64,000 nucleotides of DNA, from NCBI RefSeq assembly GCF_000959365.1, contig NZ_CP009555.1, positions 496,001 to 560,000 on the forward strand. The letters run 5' to 3'. The notes under the pieces were generated by a model. That model ran no database searches, was not told where the DNA came from, and saw nothing but the letters and a program-made list of their open reading frames with translations. Position numbers and translations under genes: made by a program. The DNA is from Burkholderia oklahomensis C6786 (GTDB lineage Bacteria > Pseudomonadota > Gammaproteobacteria > Burkholderiales > Burkholderiaceae). Positions 8,886 through 20,100 of this stretch are shown in pieces. Each line of letters starts with the position of its first letter. Position 1 is the stretch's first letter.

Positions 8886-10070
8886 CTACTTGCGTGCGCC
8901 GAGCTTGCTAATGTCGACCGGCACCGCAACGCCGGCCTGCGTTTTCGATGCATCGAGATCGAGCATCTCGGTCGCGATGCCGATCACGCGCGCCGACGAC
9001 ATTTCCGTCAAGCATCGGCTCCAGCTTTCCAGATGCCGGTCGCAGCCTTCGAGCTTGCACGGCACGCAGTCGCCTTCGCCCTGCAGCAGATAGACGTTCC
9101 CGCGCCGCCCCGAGCCGCGCAGCGGCCACGGCTCGTTGCCGGCCGGCCAGTGCGCGGGCCACGGGCCCCAGCGCGTCGGATTCGACGGCCCGAACAGCGC
9201 GATCGTCGGGACGCCGGATGCGGCTGCGACGTGCGTCGCGCCGGTGTCCGGGCCGATGAAGAGCTGCGCGCGCCGGAACATTTCGGCGCTCTCGCCGAAC
9301 GACAGCTCGCCCGCCATGTTCAGCACCGGCTCGCCCGACGCCTGCGCGATCCGCGCGGCGTAATCGCGCTCGGCCTGCGCGGGACCGCCGCTCAGCGCGA
9401 CCGCGAAGCCCTGGCTGCGCGCCCAGCGCACGAGGTCGACCCAGCCGTCCTCGCGCCACTGCTTGTAGCGGAACATCGGATACGGATGCAGCACGACGTA
9501 CGGCTCGCCGCGCGACAGCGCGGGCGTCGCGTACAGCTTCGCGTCGAAACGCGCGCGTGCGGCAGGATCGGCGCCGATGCCGGGCGCGACGACGTCGGCG
9601 TGCGGCGTCACGCCGAGCACGTCCGCGAGCGCGAGGTTGCTCGTGACGGTATGCACGTCGCGATGCTGGTCGAGCGCGATGCCGTTCAGGATGAAGCGCG
9701 TGAGCCGCGTCACCCGCTCGGGATCGACGAGCCCGACCCGCTTGCGGCCCGCGAAGAACGCGTAGAAGCGCGCGCGATCGGAGCTGATCGCCGCGCACGC
9801 GAGGTCGTACTTGCGCCAGATGCGCAGCGCGTCGGCGATGCGCTCCTTCGGCCGCGCGCGCTGCGCGACCGTGATCACGCGGCGGATATCGGGATTGTGC
9901 TCGAGCACGCCTTCGGTGCCCCGAAACACGACCATGTCGATCTGCGCATCGGGCCAGCGCGCCTTCAGCGAACGGACGAGCGGCGTCGTCAGCAGCACGT
10001 CGCCGAGGCGGCGCGTACAGGACACGAGGATGGTGCGCGGCGGCCGGAGAAGCGTCAACTGAGCGGTCAC
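8886..10070 (-). CDS. LPS heptosyltransferase-like glycosyltransferase (GT9)
   Basis: A 394-residue GT9 protein of the WaaF/WaaC/WaaQ superfamily. The N-terminus has ILVSCTRRLGDVLLTTPLV, the acceptor-side motif. The C-terminal half has FIGPDTGATHVAAASGVPT followed by ALFGPSNPTRWGPW, the ADP-heptose-binding signature. A Cys-rich stretch near 320-345 (GDCVPCKLEGCDRH) is common in WaaQ-like members. It follows the GT4 gene by 74 bp and is the last gene of a four-gene minus-strand set. It probably transfers heptose or a related sugar to the core; the exact linkage cannot be read. Confidence 0.88.
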   Translation of the reverse strand: MTAQLTLLRPPRTILVSCTRRLGDVLLTTPLVRSLKARWPDAQIDMVVFRGTEGVLEHNPDIRRVITVAQRARPKERIADALRIWRKYDLACAAISSDRARFYAFFAGRKRVGLVDPERVTRLTRFILNGIALDQHRDVHTVTSNLALADVLGVTPHADVVAPGIGADPAARARFDAKLYATPALSRGEPYVVLHPYPMFRYKQWREDGWVDLVRWARSQGFAVALSGGPAQAERDYAARIAQASGEPVLNMAGELSFGESAEMFRRAQLFIGPDTGATHVAAASGVPTIALFGPSNPTRWGPWPAHWPAGNEPWPLRGSGRRGNVYLLQGEGDCVPCKLEGCDRHLESWSRCLTEMSSARVIGIATEMLDLDASKTQAGVAVPVDISKLGARK

Positions 10071-10144
10071 GATGAAGGCAGGAAGAACGGGCGACTGGAC
10101 ATTTTAGCGAATTCGCCCCGCGCCCCCGTGCGGCACGGGCGAGC

Positions 10145-11395
10145 TTACGCCGACTCGAGCAGCTTCGCGACGAGCGCCTGCATGCGCGCGTTCGCCGCGC
10201 GCGGCCCGAACGATTCGATCTTGTGCGACGCATGCGCGACGAGCGCCGCGCGCAACGCGTCGTCGGCGAGCATCCGCTCGATCGCGTCCGCGAGTGCGTC
10301 GGCGTCGCCGGGCGGCACGAGGAGCCCGCCGCGGCCGCCGTCGAGCTGGTCGCGCGGCCCCGTCGGACAATCCGTCGAAATCACCGGCGTGCCGAGCGCC
10401 ATCGCCTCGCCGAGCACCATCGGCAAGCCTTCGTAGCGGCTGCTCAGGATCAGCATGTCGGCCGCGCGCACGGATGGAAACGGATTCGCGCAAAAGCCGG
10501 CGAACTGCACCGCATCGCCCAGCCCGAGCTCGTCCGCGAGCTGCTCGAGCACCCGGCGGTCAGGACCGTCGCCCACCAGCACGAGCCGCGGCGCATCGGC
10601 GCGGCGCGCGCGCACCTTCGCATAGGCGCGCAGCAAGGTGCGGTGGTCCTTCTGCCCTTCGTCGAGCCGCGCGACCGACACGATGAAGCGCCCGGCCGGC
10701 AACTCGGCCGGCTCGGCCGCTCGCGCGCGCAGCGCGAGCGGATCGATCACGTTCGGCAGCTCGGTGACGGCGACGCGGGTGCTCGCGAAGAGCCGCTCCG
10801 CTTCGCGCCGCATGTCCGGCGTAAGCACCGCGAATGCCGCATAGCGCTCGTACTGGCCGATGCGCCGCGCCATGTACGACGCGCTCTTGTCGCCGAACCG
10901 CGCGGCGAAGCTGTAATGACTGACGCCGATCCATCGCGCGCCGCCCTGCCCCGCGATGCGGCGCAACGAGAAATCGAAATCGCAGACGACGTCGTAACCG
11001 CGCGCGAGCCGCAGAAAACGACGCGCGACGAGCGGCCGAATCAACGCATGCGTCGACGCCTTGTGCAGCAGTTTCTCGCCGCCGCGCAGCTTGCGCACGC
11101 GTTCGCGCTGATGCAGCGCATGCATCCAGCGCTCCGGCGTGAGCACGTGCAGCGCGACGTCGGACGGAATCGCCTTCGCGCACCAGGTCGCCAGATCCGG
11201 AGTGGGATACGTGACCGACAGCCCGATCTCGAACGCGCTGCGATCGAGCGTGTTGAGCCACGCAAGGAGCGCGGTCTCGGTGCCGCCCTTGCCGAAGTCG
11301 TCGATGTGAAACAGGATGCGCACGCGCCGCGCGCTCGTGTGGGCGACATGCGTCGACGATGCGGCGGCGGTCGCGGGAGCGGCAGGCGCCGTCAT
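10145..11395 (-). CDS. Glycosyltransferase family 4 (GT-B)
   Basis: A 416-residue GT-B protein. It has the N-terminal acceptor domain (ILFHIDDFGKGGTETALL, about 28-45) and the C-terminal donor domain with SVARLDEGQKDH, LVLVGDGPDRR and the E-x7-E retaining motif SRYEGLPMVLGEAMALGTPV. The start at 11395 overlaps the ligase stop (ATGA), so it is translated together with the ligase. By position it makes part of the outer core or an O-antigen-related sugar. Sugar and linkage unknown. Confidence 0.88.
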   Translation of the reverse strand: MTAPAAPATAAASSTHVAHTSARRVRILFHIDDFGKGGTETALLAWLNTLDRSAFEIGLSVTYPTPDLATWCAKAIPSDVALHVLTPERWMHALHQRERVRKLRGGEKLLHKASTHALIRPLVARRFLRLARGYDVVCDFDFSLRRIAGQGGARWIGVSHYSFAARFGDKSASYMARRIGQYERYAAFAVLTPDMRREAERLFASTRVAVTELPNVIDPLALRARAAEPAELPAGRFIVSVARLDEGQKDHRTLLRAYAKVRARRADAPRLVLVGDGPDRRVLEQLADELGLGDAVQFAGFCANPFPSVRAADMLILSSRYEGLPMVLGEAMALGTPVISTDCPTGPRDQLDGGRGGLLVPPGDADALADAIERMLADDALRAALVAHASHKIESFGPRAANARMQALVAKLLESA

Positions 11396-12690
11396 CGCGC
11401 GCCCCCGGTCCGCGACGCGCGCGAAACGCCCGCCTCGCGTTCGCCGTGGCCGAGCAGGAAGCCCGCGAACGACCAGAACGCGAGCATCGTCGTCTGCCAC
11501 ATGAAATCGTCGACGGTGTTCTTTGCGATCATCCCGACGACGAGCGCGAGCCCGGCCGCGGACATCGCCGGCACGTCGCGCCGCAACCGCCAGAACGCGC
11601 CGGCAAGGCTCAGGAACAGCATCGCCTCGAGCGCGACGCCGATATAGCCCGTCTGCAGCCACGTATTGAGGAACAGGTTGTGCGCGTGCGTCAGCGCCTG
11701 CGGCTCGATCTGCAGCAGCAGCGGCGGCGCATCGGCCGCGTACGCGTGCCCCGGCAGCGGCTTGCCGAAGCCGACGCCGAGCCACGCGTGGTGCTTGCCC
11801 TGCTCGGCGTAGAACGCCCAGAGCTTCGGCCGCGTGTCGGACGACAGCGTGTCGCCGAGCGCGTTCAGCTCGCCCGGCACGTAGACCCGCTGGCCCGCGA
11901 CCGTGATGTCGCGCGCGGCCGACGACGCCGATGCGGCCGCCGCGGACGCCGACGGATCGCGCTCGCGCGCGCTGTATTCGAGCAGCCCGAGCGCCGCGGC
12001 GCCGAGGATCGCGATCGCGACGACGCTCACGCCGAGCCGGCGCCGATAGAGCGGGAAGAACGCGACGACGAGCGTCGCGCCGGCGGCGGGCCAAAAGAAG
12101 CGATTCAGGCTCGCGAGCCCGACGAAGCCGCTCGCGAAGAGCCCGATCGCGCCGATCGCGCGCCAGCGGACGCGCACGAGCAGCGCGGCGAAGAGCGGCA
12201 TCGCGAACACGACGAGCGTGCTCGTGTGGCCGACGCGGTTGTAGAAACGGATCGGGAAGGTCGACGGCGTCGGCGGCTGCAAGCGCCCCCAGTAGAACGC
12301 GCTCAGCAGCGCGAGCAGCACGCACGCGCCCCACACGACGAGCACCGGCCATTCCGGACGCTTCACGCGCGAGCCGAAGAGCCAGAAGCCCCAGAACGTG
12401 ACGAGCGGATACAGCACCTCGTCGAGCCATGCGCGCATGCTGACGTGCGGGTACAGCGACCAGCCGACCGATGCGAGGCTCCACGCGGCCCACGCGAGAA
12501 CCGGCAGGACGAGCGGCCAATGCCGAAACGGCGGCCGGCTGGCCGACAGCATGCCGGCCAGCGTGCCGATGCCGATCAACGCGAGCGTCGTGTTGACGAC
12601 CCCGTTCATATGGCCGAACATCACGGCGAACATCAACGTAGGACAAGCAATCCAGAGCACGCGCTCGACGCGCGATGTTGTTATCGTCAT
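11392..12690 (-). CDS. O-antigen ligase-family membrane protein (Wzy_C domain)
   Basis: A 432-residue polytopic membrane protein with about 11 hydrophobic segments and a large periplasmic loop at about residues 245-330. The loop holds the family motif around HAWLGVGFGKPLPGHAY and ends in HNLFLNTWLQTGYIG, where the conserved His lies. This is the pattern of the O-antigen ligase/polymerase family (Wzy_C): transfer of lipid-linked polysaccharide to lipid A-core in the periplasm, or polymerisation. It overlaps the GT9 gene upstream and the GT4 gene downstream by ATGA. Ligase and polymerase cannot be told apart from sequence; core-cluster context favours ligase. Confidence 0.85.
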   Translation of the reverse strand: MTITTSRVERVLWIACPTLMFAVMFGHMNGVVNTTLALIGIGTLAGMLSASRPPFRHWPLVLPVLAWAAWSLASVGWSLYPHVSMRAWLDEVLYPLVTFWGFWLFGSRVKRPEWPVLVVWGACVLLALLSAFYWGRLQPPTPSTFPIRFYNRVGHTSTLVVFAMPLFAALLVRVRWRAIGAIGLFASGFVGLASLNRFFWPAAGATLVVAFFPLYRRRLGVSVVAIAILGAAALGLLEYSARERDPSASAAAASASSAARDITVAGQRVYVPGELNALGDTLSSDTRPKLWAFYAEQGKHHAWLGVGFGKPLPGHAYAADAPPLLLQIEPQALTHAHNLFLNTWLQTGYIGVALEAMLFLSLAGAFWRLRRDVPAMSAAGLALVVGMIAKNTVDDFMWQTTMLAFWSFAGFLLGHGEREAGVSRASRTGGAR

Positions 12691-13832
12691 CGACTTGAAC
12701 TTGATGGCGCCAGCGCCAAAACGTTTTGCAGCGCACGATGCGCCGCATCCACTGAAAGAAGGCCCATGCAGTCCGCATGGTCGCCGCGCCAGGCGACGCA
12801 CGTCGCCGCATTGCGGTCGCAGCGCCGCACCCACGCGACGTGACGCCGGAAGATCGACGGCTGGTCGCGGCACGGCATGTCCGCGATCGTCAGCGCGACG
12901 AACGGCGCGTCCCGCCAATAACGGCCCGCGCCGTGAATGCCGGCGTTGCCGGGGCCGAACAGCGCAACCGTCGGCACGCCGACGAGACGCGCGAGATGCG
13001 CAACGCCGGTATCGGGACACACGACCGCGCGCGCGCCGCTCAACAGGTGCCACAAATCGGCGAGGCCGAGCCGTCCCGCGAGATTCGGCTGCGCGGGATC
13101 GGGACCGATCCCTGCGACGAGCGCGACTTCGCTCGGCCCGCCGCTCCAGACGGGCAAATAGCCTGCCGCCGCCACACGCTCCGCGAGCTCGCGCCAGCGC
13201 GCGGGCGGCCAGCGCTTGACCGCGGTGCTCGCGCCCGGATGCAGCACGACATAGGGCCGCTCGCGCAATTCGGCGGGCAGCGGCGCACTCGCCTGAGGCG
13301 CGGGCCAGTCCGCAGGACGGTACGGCCGCGGCGCGGGTCCTTCCACCAGCTCGGCGGCGAAATCGGCCCACGCGGCAGGCGCATCCGGATACGGAATCGA
13401 CTCGTCGACCGGCCAGTTCTTCCAAGCGGGCTCATCGCCCGCATGCGCGACGATCCAGTGGCAGCCCGCGCCGAGCGCAAGCCAGCTATGCCGGTTATCG
13501 CCCGCGACGATGCCGAGGTCGTACGGCCCCGACGCCAACAGACGCTTGACCGATGCGCCGTCGCGCGGATCGAACGCGAACGCGTCGACACCGAACGGCC
13601 GCTTCGTGTAGAGCGGCGCGATCGCCTTCGGACAAGCGAGCACGATCTGCGCGCGTGGATGCTGCGCGCGCAGCTTCGCGAGCAGCGCCGTCAGCAACAG
13701 CGTGTCGCCGAGCAGCAGATGGTGCGCGATCAGGATGCGCCGCGGCTGCGCGGGCTTGCGACGCAGCGGCTTGAGGACGAGCCTCGGCAGCGCTCGCGCA
13801 AAGATGTGGATCCGGCCGTGAAGTCTGCTCAT
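12687..13832 (-). CDS. Heptosyltransferase-like glycosyltransferase (GT9)
   Basis: A 381-residue GT9 protein. It has ILIAHHLLLGDTLLLTALLA at the N-terminus, YVVLHPGASTAVKRWPPARW in the middle, and VVCPDTGVAHLARLVGVPT followed by ALFGPGN as the nucleotide-sugar site. The C-terminus is Cys-rich (CRDQPSIF, CDRNAATC). It is the first gene of the set GT9-ligase-GT4-GT9 on the minus strand, with a 317-bp spacer before it. The ATG of the ligase overlaps its TGA. It is likely to add heptose or a similar sugar to the LPS core; acceptor unknown. Confidence 0.87.
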   Translation of the reverse strand: MSRLHGRIHIFARALPRLVLKPLRRKPAQPRRILIAHHLLLGDTLLLTALLAKLRAQHPRAQIVLACPKAIAPLYTKRPFGVDAFAFDPRDGASVKRLLASGPYDLGIVAGDNRHSWLALGAGCHWIVAHAGDEPAWKNWPVDESIPYPDAPAAWADFAAELVEGPAPRPYRPADWPAPQASAPLPAELRERPYVVLHPGASTAVKRWPPARWRELAERVAAAGYLPVWSGGPSEVALVAGIGPDPAQPNLAGRLGLADLWHLLSGARAVVCPDTGVAHLARLVGVPTVALFGPGNAGIHGAGRYWRDAPFVALTIADMPCRDQPSIFRRHVAWVRRCDRNAATCVAWRGDHADCMGLLSVDAAHRALQNVLALAPSSSSR

Positions 13833-14149
13833 TCGATTAGATCAACGGCTGATCGATTCCGCCACCTGGGATGCAATGCGCCGGAGGCCGGCCAAAAGCC
13901 GTTTCGTCATGCAGATTTTCCACGATTCGTATTGCGGAGGACAGATCGGAACGCCCGAACAACCCGCGCAGGACCTGCGCGAAACCGACGCGCATCCTCA
14001 CTTCCGGGCTGGGCATGCAGCCCGGCCCGCGACGCACGGCAAGCGCGCCGCGGGCTGAGCCGAACGCGCGGAGTATACCATCCGGCCCAAGCGCTTCCTG
14101 AGCGAATATCCTGATGAAAGACTGGCTGTAAGCGACGCGCGAGCGCGCG
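13833..14149. other. Spacer upstream of the LPS core operon
   Basis: A 317-bp stretch with no supported gene; the short open frames in it lack any domain. It should hold the promoter of the downstream minus-strand operon. An 8-bp inverted repeat (GACGCGCG/CGCGCGTC, 14134-14151) straddles the end of the neighbouring GT4 gene and may act as a weak terminator, but no T-run follows. Confidence 0.45.
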
Positions 14150-15241
14150 TCACGCCGCGGCGACGCGCCCGCTGCCGGCCGCCTCGGCGGCCAGATCGAG
14201 CAGTTGCGCGACATGGCGCGCGACGCTTGGATCGTACTCGATCGCCGCGCGCGCGGCCGCGCCCGATTCGACCCGGGCCGCGCCCGCGCGCGCCTCGCGC
14301 ACTGCATCGTCGAGCGCGGCGCGCAGCCCGGCCGTATCCCCCGGCGCGAACACGCGCTTCGCCGACGGCGCGATCGCGTCGCAGCAGCCGATGTTCGACG
14401 ACAGGATGACGGGCGTTCCGCACATCACCGACTCGATGCCGACGAGCCCGAACGGCTCGTATTTCGACGCGAGGATCGTGAAATCGGCGGCGCGATAGCC
14501 GTCCTCGATGTCCTTCACGTAGCCGACGTAGCGCAACTGCTCGGACGTCCGCTCGGGCGGACGCCCGGCGACCGCGACGACGACGGGCGGCCCGGCGTCG
14601 CGCAGCACCGCTTCGATGAGCGGCAGCCCCTTGCGCTCGTGGCTGCTCGACGGAAACAGCAGCACGACCTCGTCGTCGGCGAAGCCGAAGCGCCTGCGCA
14701 GTTCGGCGCGGCGCGGCGCATCGACAGGCGTGAAGCGCGCGGCGTCGACGGGCGGGAACAGTACGCGGATCTTGTCGTCGCCGAGCCCGTAGAAGCGGCG
14801 CAGCTCGTCGCGCATCAGCATCGAGTGCGCGACGACGAAGCGCGCGCGCTCGTATTGACGGCGCTCGAGCGCGATCTGCCTGCGATCGAAGAACGTCGGC
14901 GCGCGGCCGATCGCGTCGAGAAATCCGAGATGGGTGCCGCCGCAGATCGCGATCTCCGACGAATCGACCCGATTGCAGCCGATCAGCACGTCGACGGGCG
15001 CGGCGCGCCGCGCCGCGCGCAGCCTCCACGAGAACCACGCGTCGCGGCACTTGCCGGGCAGAAACGACACGTCGATCCGATGCGGCTCGACTAGCCGGTA
15101 TTCCGGCACCGACGGGTCGAACGACCGCGCGTAGACCGCAGGCGGGATGCCGGCGGCGGCGAGGCCGCGCGCGAGGTCGATCGCATAACGTTCGAGCCCG
15201 CCGCCGTATTTGAGCGCGTTGCATGACAGGCCGATTTTCAT
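14150..15241 (-). CDS. Glycosyltransferase family 4 (GT-B)
   Basis: A 363-residue GT-B protein. The N-terminus MKIGLSCNALKYGGGLERYA is the typical start of family 4 enzymes. The C-terminal donor domain has LLFPSSSHERKGLPLIEAVL and the E-x7-E motif in SKYEPFGLVGIESVMCGTPV. Start 15241 gives this canonical N-terminus; the open frame continues upstream into msbA in the wrong register. It lies 47 bp downstream of msbA, apparently in one transcript with dnaE-msbA. This suggests a core sugar transferase made together with the lipid A flippase. Linkage unknown. Confidence 0.87.
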   Translation of the reverse strand: MKIGLSCNALKYGGGLERYAIDLARGLAAAGIPPAVYARSFDPSVPEYRLVEPHRIDVSFLPGKCRDAWFSWRLRAARRAAPVDVLIGCNRVDSSEIAICGGTHLGFLDAIGRAPTFFDRRQIALERRQYERARFVVAHSMLMRDELRRFYGLGDDKIRVLFPPVDAARFTPVDAPRRAELRRRFGFADDEVVLLFPSSSHERKGLPLIEAVLRDAGPPVVVAVAGRPPERTSEQLRYVGYVKDIEDGYRAADFTILASKYEPFGLVGIESVMCGTPVILSSNIGCCDAIAPSAKRVFAPGDTAGLRAALDDAVREARAGAARVESGAAARAAIEYDPSVARHVAQLLDLAAEAAGSGRVAAA

Positions 15242-15288
15242 TTGACGATCGCGCTCGCCGGGAGATCGCTCGGCCGGACGTCCGCCGC

Positions 15289-17079
15289 TCACCCTGCGTC
15301 CTGCTGGAACTGGATCCGATGCAGGTGCGCGTACAGGCCGCCCTGCTCCAGCAGCTCGCGATGGCTGCCGCTCTCGACGATCCTGCCCGCCTCGAGCACG
15401 AGGATCCGGTCCGCCCGTTCGATCGTCGACAGGCGGTGCGCGATCACAAGCGTCGTGCGGCCCTTCATCAACGTCTCGAGCGCGGCCTGCACGTGCCGCT
15501 CGGATTCGGAATCGAGCGCGGACGTCGCCTCGTCGAGAATCAGGATCGGCGCATCCTTGTAGATCGCACGGGCGATCGCGAGCCGCTGGCGCTGGCCGCC
15601 CGACAGGCGCATCCCGTTGTCGCCGACGAGCGTATCGATGCCGTCGGGCATCGCTGTGACGGTATCCCACAGATTCGCCGCGCGCAGCGCCGCCTCGACG
15701 CGATCGCGCTCCGCCGTCTGGCCGTACGCGACGTTCGCCGCGATCGTGTCGTTGAACAGCACGACGTCCTGGCTCACCATCGCGATCTGGTTGCGCAGGT
15801 CACGCAGGCTGTATTCGGGCAGCGCGACGCCGTCGACGCACACCGAGCCCGACGACGGATCGAAGAAGCGCGGCAGCAGATTGACGAGCGTCGTCTTGCC
15901 GCTGCCCGACGGCCCCGCGAGCGCGACCATCTCTCCCGGCGCGACGCTGAACGATACGTCGTCGAGCGTATGCCGCCCGTCGCGCGACGCGCCGTACGAG
16001 AACGACACGCGGCTGAACTCGATCGCGCCCGACGCGCGCGCGAGCGGCTTGCCGCCGCCCTCGGGCTCGCGCGGCTCGTCGATCAGCCCGAAGATCAGCT
16101 CGGCCGCCGTCATCCCGCGCTGCAGCGGCTGATTCACGTCCATCAGGTGCTTGAGCGGCGAGATGATGAGCAGCATCGCCGTCACGAACGCGACGAAGCC
16201 GCCGACCGTCGTCTGATCGTTCGACGACTGGACGACCGCGATCGTCAGCACGACGGCGAGCGCGATCGACGCGAGGAACTGCGTGAGCGGCTGCGCGAGC
16301 CCGCCCGACACCGTCATCCGCATCGAATAGCCGCGCAGCTTGCGGCTCAGCTCGTTGAAGCGCCCGATCTCGTACGGCTCGCCGTTGTGGACCTTGACGA
16401 CCTTGTAGCCGCCGACGGTCTCCTCGACGATGTACGCGAGCTGGTTCGTGAGCGTCTGGTGCTCGCGGTTCAGGCGCCGCAGCCGCCGGTTGATCTTGCC
16501 GACGAGCCAGCCGATGCAGGGCAGCAGGATCGCGACGATGAGCGTCAGGCGCCAGTTCAGATAGAACAGGTAGCCGAGCAGGAATATGACCGTGAGCGAA
16601 TCGCGCACGAGCGTGATCGTGACGCTCATCAGCACGCTGAGCACCTGGTTCACTTCGAACACGATCGCGTTGATCACCGTGCTCGCCGTCTCGCGCTGGA
16701 AGAACGACACGCCCGTGTGGATCATCCGGTCGAACATCTGGATGCGCAGATCGAGCAGGATACGGTTCGACACGTACTGCAGCAGATAACCAGACGCGTA
16801 TTGCGCGATCGCGCGCACGAGTGCGAGGCCGACGACCGCGGCGGGCACGTACAGCTTCGTCGTCACGTCGCCCTTCGAGCCGAAGCCGTGGTCGAGAAGC
16901 GGCTTCAGCAGCGCCGGAATCCCGGCTTCCGTCGCGGCGACCGCGGCCATCGCGAGCACGCCGGCGACGAGCACCCACACGAGCGGTTTCACGTACGGCC
17001 AGAGGCGGCGCATCACGACGGAAGGCGACGACGCGTCCTGGCCGCCGATCGGTTTGCTTAGGGTAGGCTTGACGCTCAA
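15289..17079 (-). CDS. msbA: Lipid A export ATP-binding/permease protein MsbA
   Basis: A 596-residue half-transporter, the usual MsbA length. A six-helix membrane domain fills about residues 25-330, with the family signature [18 protein letters not shown] near the coupling region. The ATPase domain has Walker [10 protein letters not shown] (about 392-400), the Q-loop, LSGGQRQR, Walker [13 protein letters not shown] and the H-loop IAHRLS. MsbA flips core-lipid A across the inner membrane using ATP. It is 36 bp downstream of dnaE and 47 bp upstream of a core glycosyltransferase. A ribosome site GAGGG precedes the ATG. Confidence 0.96.
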   Translation of the reverse strand: MSVKPTLSKPIGGQDASSPSVVMRRLWPYVKPLVWVLVAGVLAMAAVAATEAGIPALLKPLLDHGFGSKGDVTTKLYVPAAVVGLALVRAIAQYASGYLLQYVSNRILLDLRIQMFDRMIHTGVSFFQRETASTVINAIVFEVNQVLSVLMSVTITLVRDSLTVIFLLGYLFYLNWRLTLIVAILLPCIGWLVGKINRRLRRLNREHQTLTNQLAYIVEETVGGYKVVKVHNGEPYEIGRFNELSRKLRGYSMRMTVSGGLAQPLTQFLASIALAVVLTIAVVQSSNDQTTVGGFVAFVTAMLLIISPLKHLMDVNQPLQRGMTAAELIFGLIDEPREPEGGGKPLARASGAIEFSRVSFSYGASRDGRHTLDDVSFSVAPGEMVALAGPSGSGKTTLVNLLPRFFDPSSGSVCVDGVALPEYSLRDLRNQIAMVSQDVVLFNDTIAANVAYGQTAERDRVEAALRAANLWDTVTAMPDGIDTLVGDNGMRLSGGQRQRLAIARAIYKDAPILILDEATSALDSESERHVQAALETLMKGRTTLVIAHRLSTIERADRILVLEAGRIVESGSHRELLEQGGLYAHLHRIQFQQDAG

Positions 17080-17115
17080 AATGCCCTCAAAAAAATCCGG
17101 AAAACGTGCTGGGGA

Positions 17116-20100
17116 TCAGTAGACGATCTCGACGACGCTGCCGCCGAACGCCGCGCGCAGATCCGCGAGCAGCGCGTCGCTCGGCTTCACGCGCCAGGCG
17201 TCGCCCAGGCGCATCTCGCCTTGCGCGCGCGCGTTGCTGTACGCGATCCGCACGGCGAGGCCGTTCGGTATCACGGGCGCCGCGCGCCGCCCGCCGTCGC
17301 GGCCGCCGCGCGGCGCCGGGGCATCGACGGCCGGCGTCTCGTCAGGCTTCGCGACGTGCGCTTCGAGCACGCGGCGCAGCGCCGCGGCATCCGCATTGCC
17401 GTTCATCGTCATCCGCACCGCCTGCGCGTAGCGGCTGCGTGCGCGCTCGAGATCCATCACCGAATCGGCGGTGAAGCGGATCCCGCCCGTGAACGCGTCG
17501 TTGCGCGCCTGCCCCTGGACGATCAGCAGCTCGTCTTCCTTGAAGAGCGCACGGTTCACATCGAACTGCTCGTTGAACACGGTGATTTCGCATTGGCCGG
17601 TGCCGTCGTCGAGCAGCGCGATCACCATCTTGCCGCGCTGGGTCATCTGCGTGCGCAGCGACGCAATCACGCCCGCCACCACCTTGTCGCGCCCTTCCTT
17701 CAGCTCGCCGAGCTTCTGGCGCACGAAGCGTCGCACCTCGTCGCGGTACGCGTCGAACAGGTGGCCGGACAGATAGAAGCCGAGCGCGCTCTTCTCTTCC
17801 TGCAGGCGGCGCTTGTCGTCCCAAGCGGGCTCGTCGACGAGCGCGTGCTGATGCGCGGGCTCGCCGCCGATGTCGAAGAGCCCTGCCTGCAGCGCGTTCG
17901 CGGCCGCCTGCTCGGCAGCCTCCATCGCGAGCGGCACCGACGCGAGCAGTTGCGCGCGGTTCGCGTGCAGCGAATCGAGCGCGCCCGCGCGAATCAGCGC
18001 CTCGATCGTCCGGCGGTTCACGACGCGCCGGTCGATCCGCTCGCAGAAGTCGAACAGATCGGCGAACGGTTTCTCTTCGCGCGCGCGCAGGATCTCTTCG
18101 ATCGCGTTCTGGCCGCTGCCCTTGATCGCGCCCAGGCCGTAGCGGATCGTGCGCGAGCGCTTGCCGTCGGCTTCCGCGACCGGCTCGAAGCGGTAATGCG
18201 ATTGATTGATGTCGGGCGACAGCACGGCGAGGCCGTTGACGACGCAGTCGTCGAACAGGATCTTCACCTTGTCGGTGTCGTCCATCGCGAGCGTCATGTT
18301 GGCCGCCATGAATTCGGCCGGATGGTGCGCCTTCAGCCACGCGGTGTAGTACGCAAGCAGCGCGTACGCCGCCGCGTGCGACTTGTTGAAGCCGTAGCCC
18401 GCGAACTTCTCCATCAAGTCGAAGATCTCGTCGGCCTTCTCGGCCGTCAGGCCGTTCTTCGCCGCGCCCTCGCGGAACAGCTCGCGATGCTTGGCCATCT
18501 CCTCGGGCTTCTTCTTGCCCATCGCGCGGCGCAGCAAGTCGGCGCCGCCGAGCGAGTAGCCGCCGATGATCTGCGCCATCTGCATCACCTGCTCCTGATA
18601 GACCATGATGCCGTAGGTCTCTTTCAGGACGGGTTCGACGCGCATGTCGGGATACTCGACCTTCTCGCGCCCGTGCTTGCGCGCGCAGAAGCTCGGGATC
18701 AGGTCCATCGGGCCCGGACGGTACAACGACACGAGCGCGATGATGTCCTCGAAGCGGTCGGGCTGCGCATCCTTCAGCATGCCCTGCATCCCGCGGCTTT
18801 CCAGCTGGAACACGGCGACGGTGTTCGCCTTCTTGAGCATCTGGAACGACGCGGGATCGTCGAGCGGCACCTGCGCGAGCGACCAGTTCTCTTTCGACGG
18901 ATCGAGACGGCGGATGTACCGCTCGGCCCAGTCGAGGATCGTGAGCGTCGTCAGACCCAGAAAGTCGAACTTCACGAGGCCGACGGCTTCGACGTCGTCC
19001 TTGTCGTACTGGCTGACGACGCCGCCGTCGTCGCCCTGCGTGTAGAGCGGGCAGAAATCGGTGAGCTTGCCGGGCGCGATCAGCACGCCGCCCGCATGCA
19101 TCCCGACGTTGCGCGTGAGGCCCTCGACGCGCTGCGCGAGATCGAGGAGCTGATGGACTTCGTCCTCGTTGTCGTAGCGCTCCTGCAGGAGCGGTTCTTC
19201 CTTCATCGCGTCGGCGATCGTCACGTGCTTGCCCGGCTTGAACGGGATCAGCTTCGCGACGCCGTCGGTGAACATGTAGCCGAGATCGAGCACGCGGCCG
19301 ATGTCGCGCACAGCCGCCTTCGCGGCCATCGTGCCGAAGGTGGCGATCTGCGACACCGCGTCTGCGCCGTACTTCTCCTTCACGTACTGGATCACGCGAT
19401 CGCGCCCGTGCTGGCAGAAGTCGATGTCGAAGTCGGGCATCGACACCCGCTCCGGATTCAGGAAGCGCTCGAACAGCAGGTTGTAGCGCAGCGGATCGAG
19501 GTCCGTGATGCCGAGCGAGTATGCGACGAGCGAGCCCGCGCCCGAGCCCCGGCCCGGGCCGACCGGCACGCCGTTGTTCTTCGCCCAGTTGATGAAGTCC
19601 GCGACGATCAGGAAGTAGCCCGGAAAGCCCATCTTCTTGATCGTGCCGCATTCGAAATCGAGGCGCTGGCAGTACGTGTCGCGCTGCGCTTCGCGCTCGG
19701 CCTCGTCCGGATAGAGCTGCACGAGACGCTTCTCGAGCCCCTCCTTCGACAGCTGCACGAGGTAGTCGTCGAGCGACATGCCGTCGGGCGTCGGGAAGAG
19801 CGGCAGCTTCGGCTTGCCGAGCTCGAGCGTCAGGTTGCAGCGCTTCGCGATCTCGACCGTGTTCGCGAGCGCCGACGGCAGGTCGGCGAACAGCGCGGCC
19901 ATGTCGTCCTGCGTGCGGAAGAACTGATCGGTCGTGAAGCGCTTCTGGCGACGCGGATTCGCGAGGATGTCGCCTTCCGAGATGCACACGCGCGCCTCGT
20001 GCGCGGTGAAGTCGTCGGCCGTCATGAACTGCAGCGGATGCGTCGCAACGACGGGCAGCTTCAGCTCGGCGGCGATCGTCACCGCCTGCTGGATGTACGC

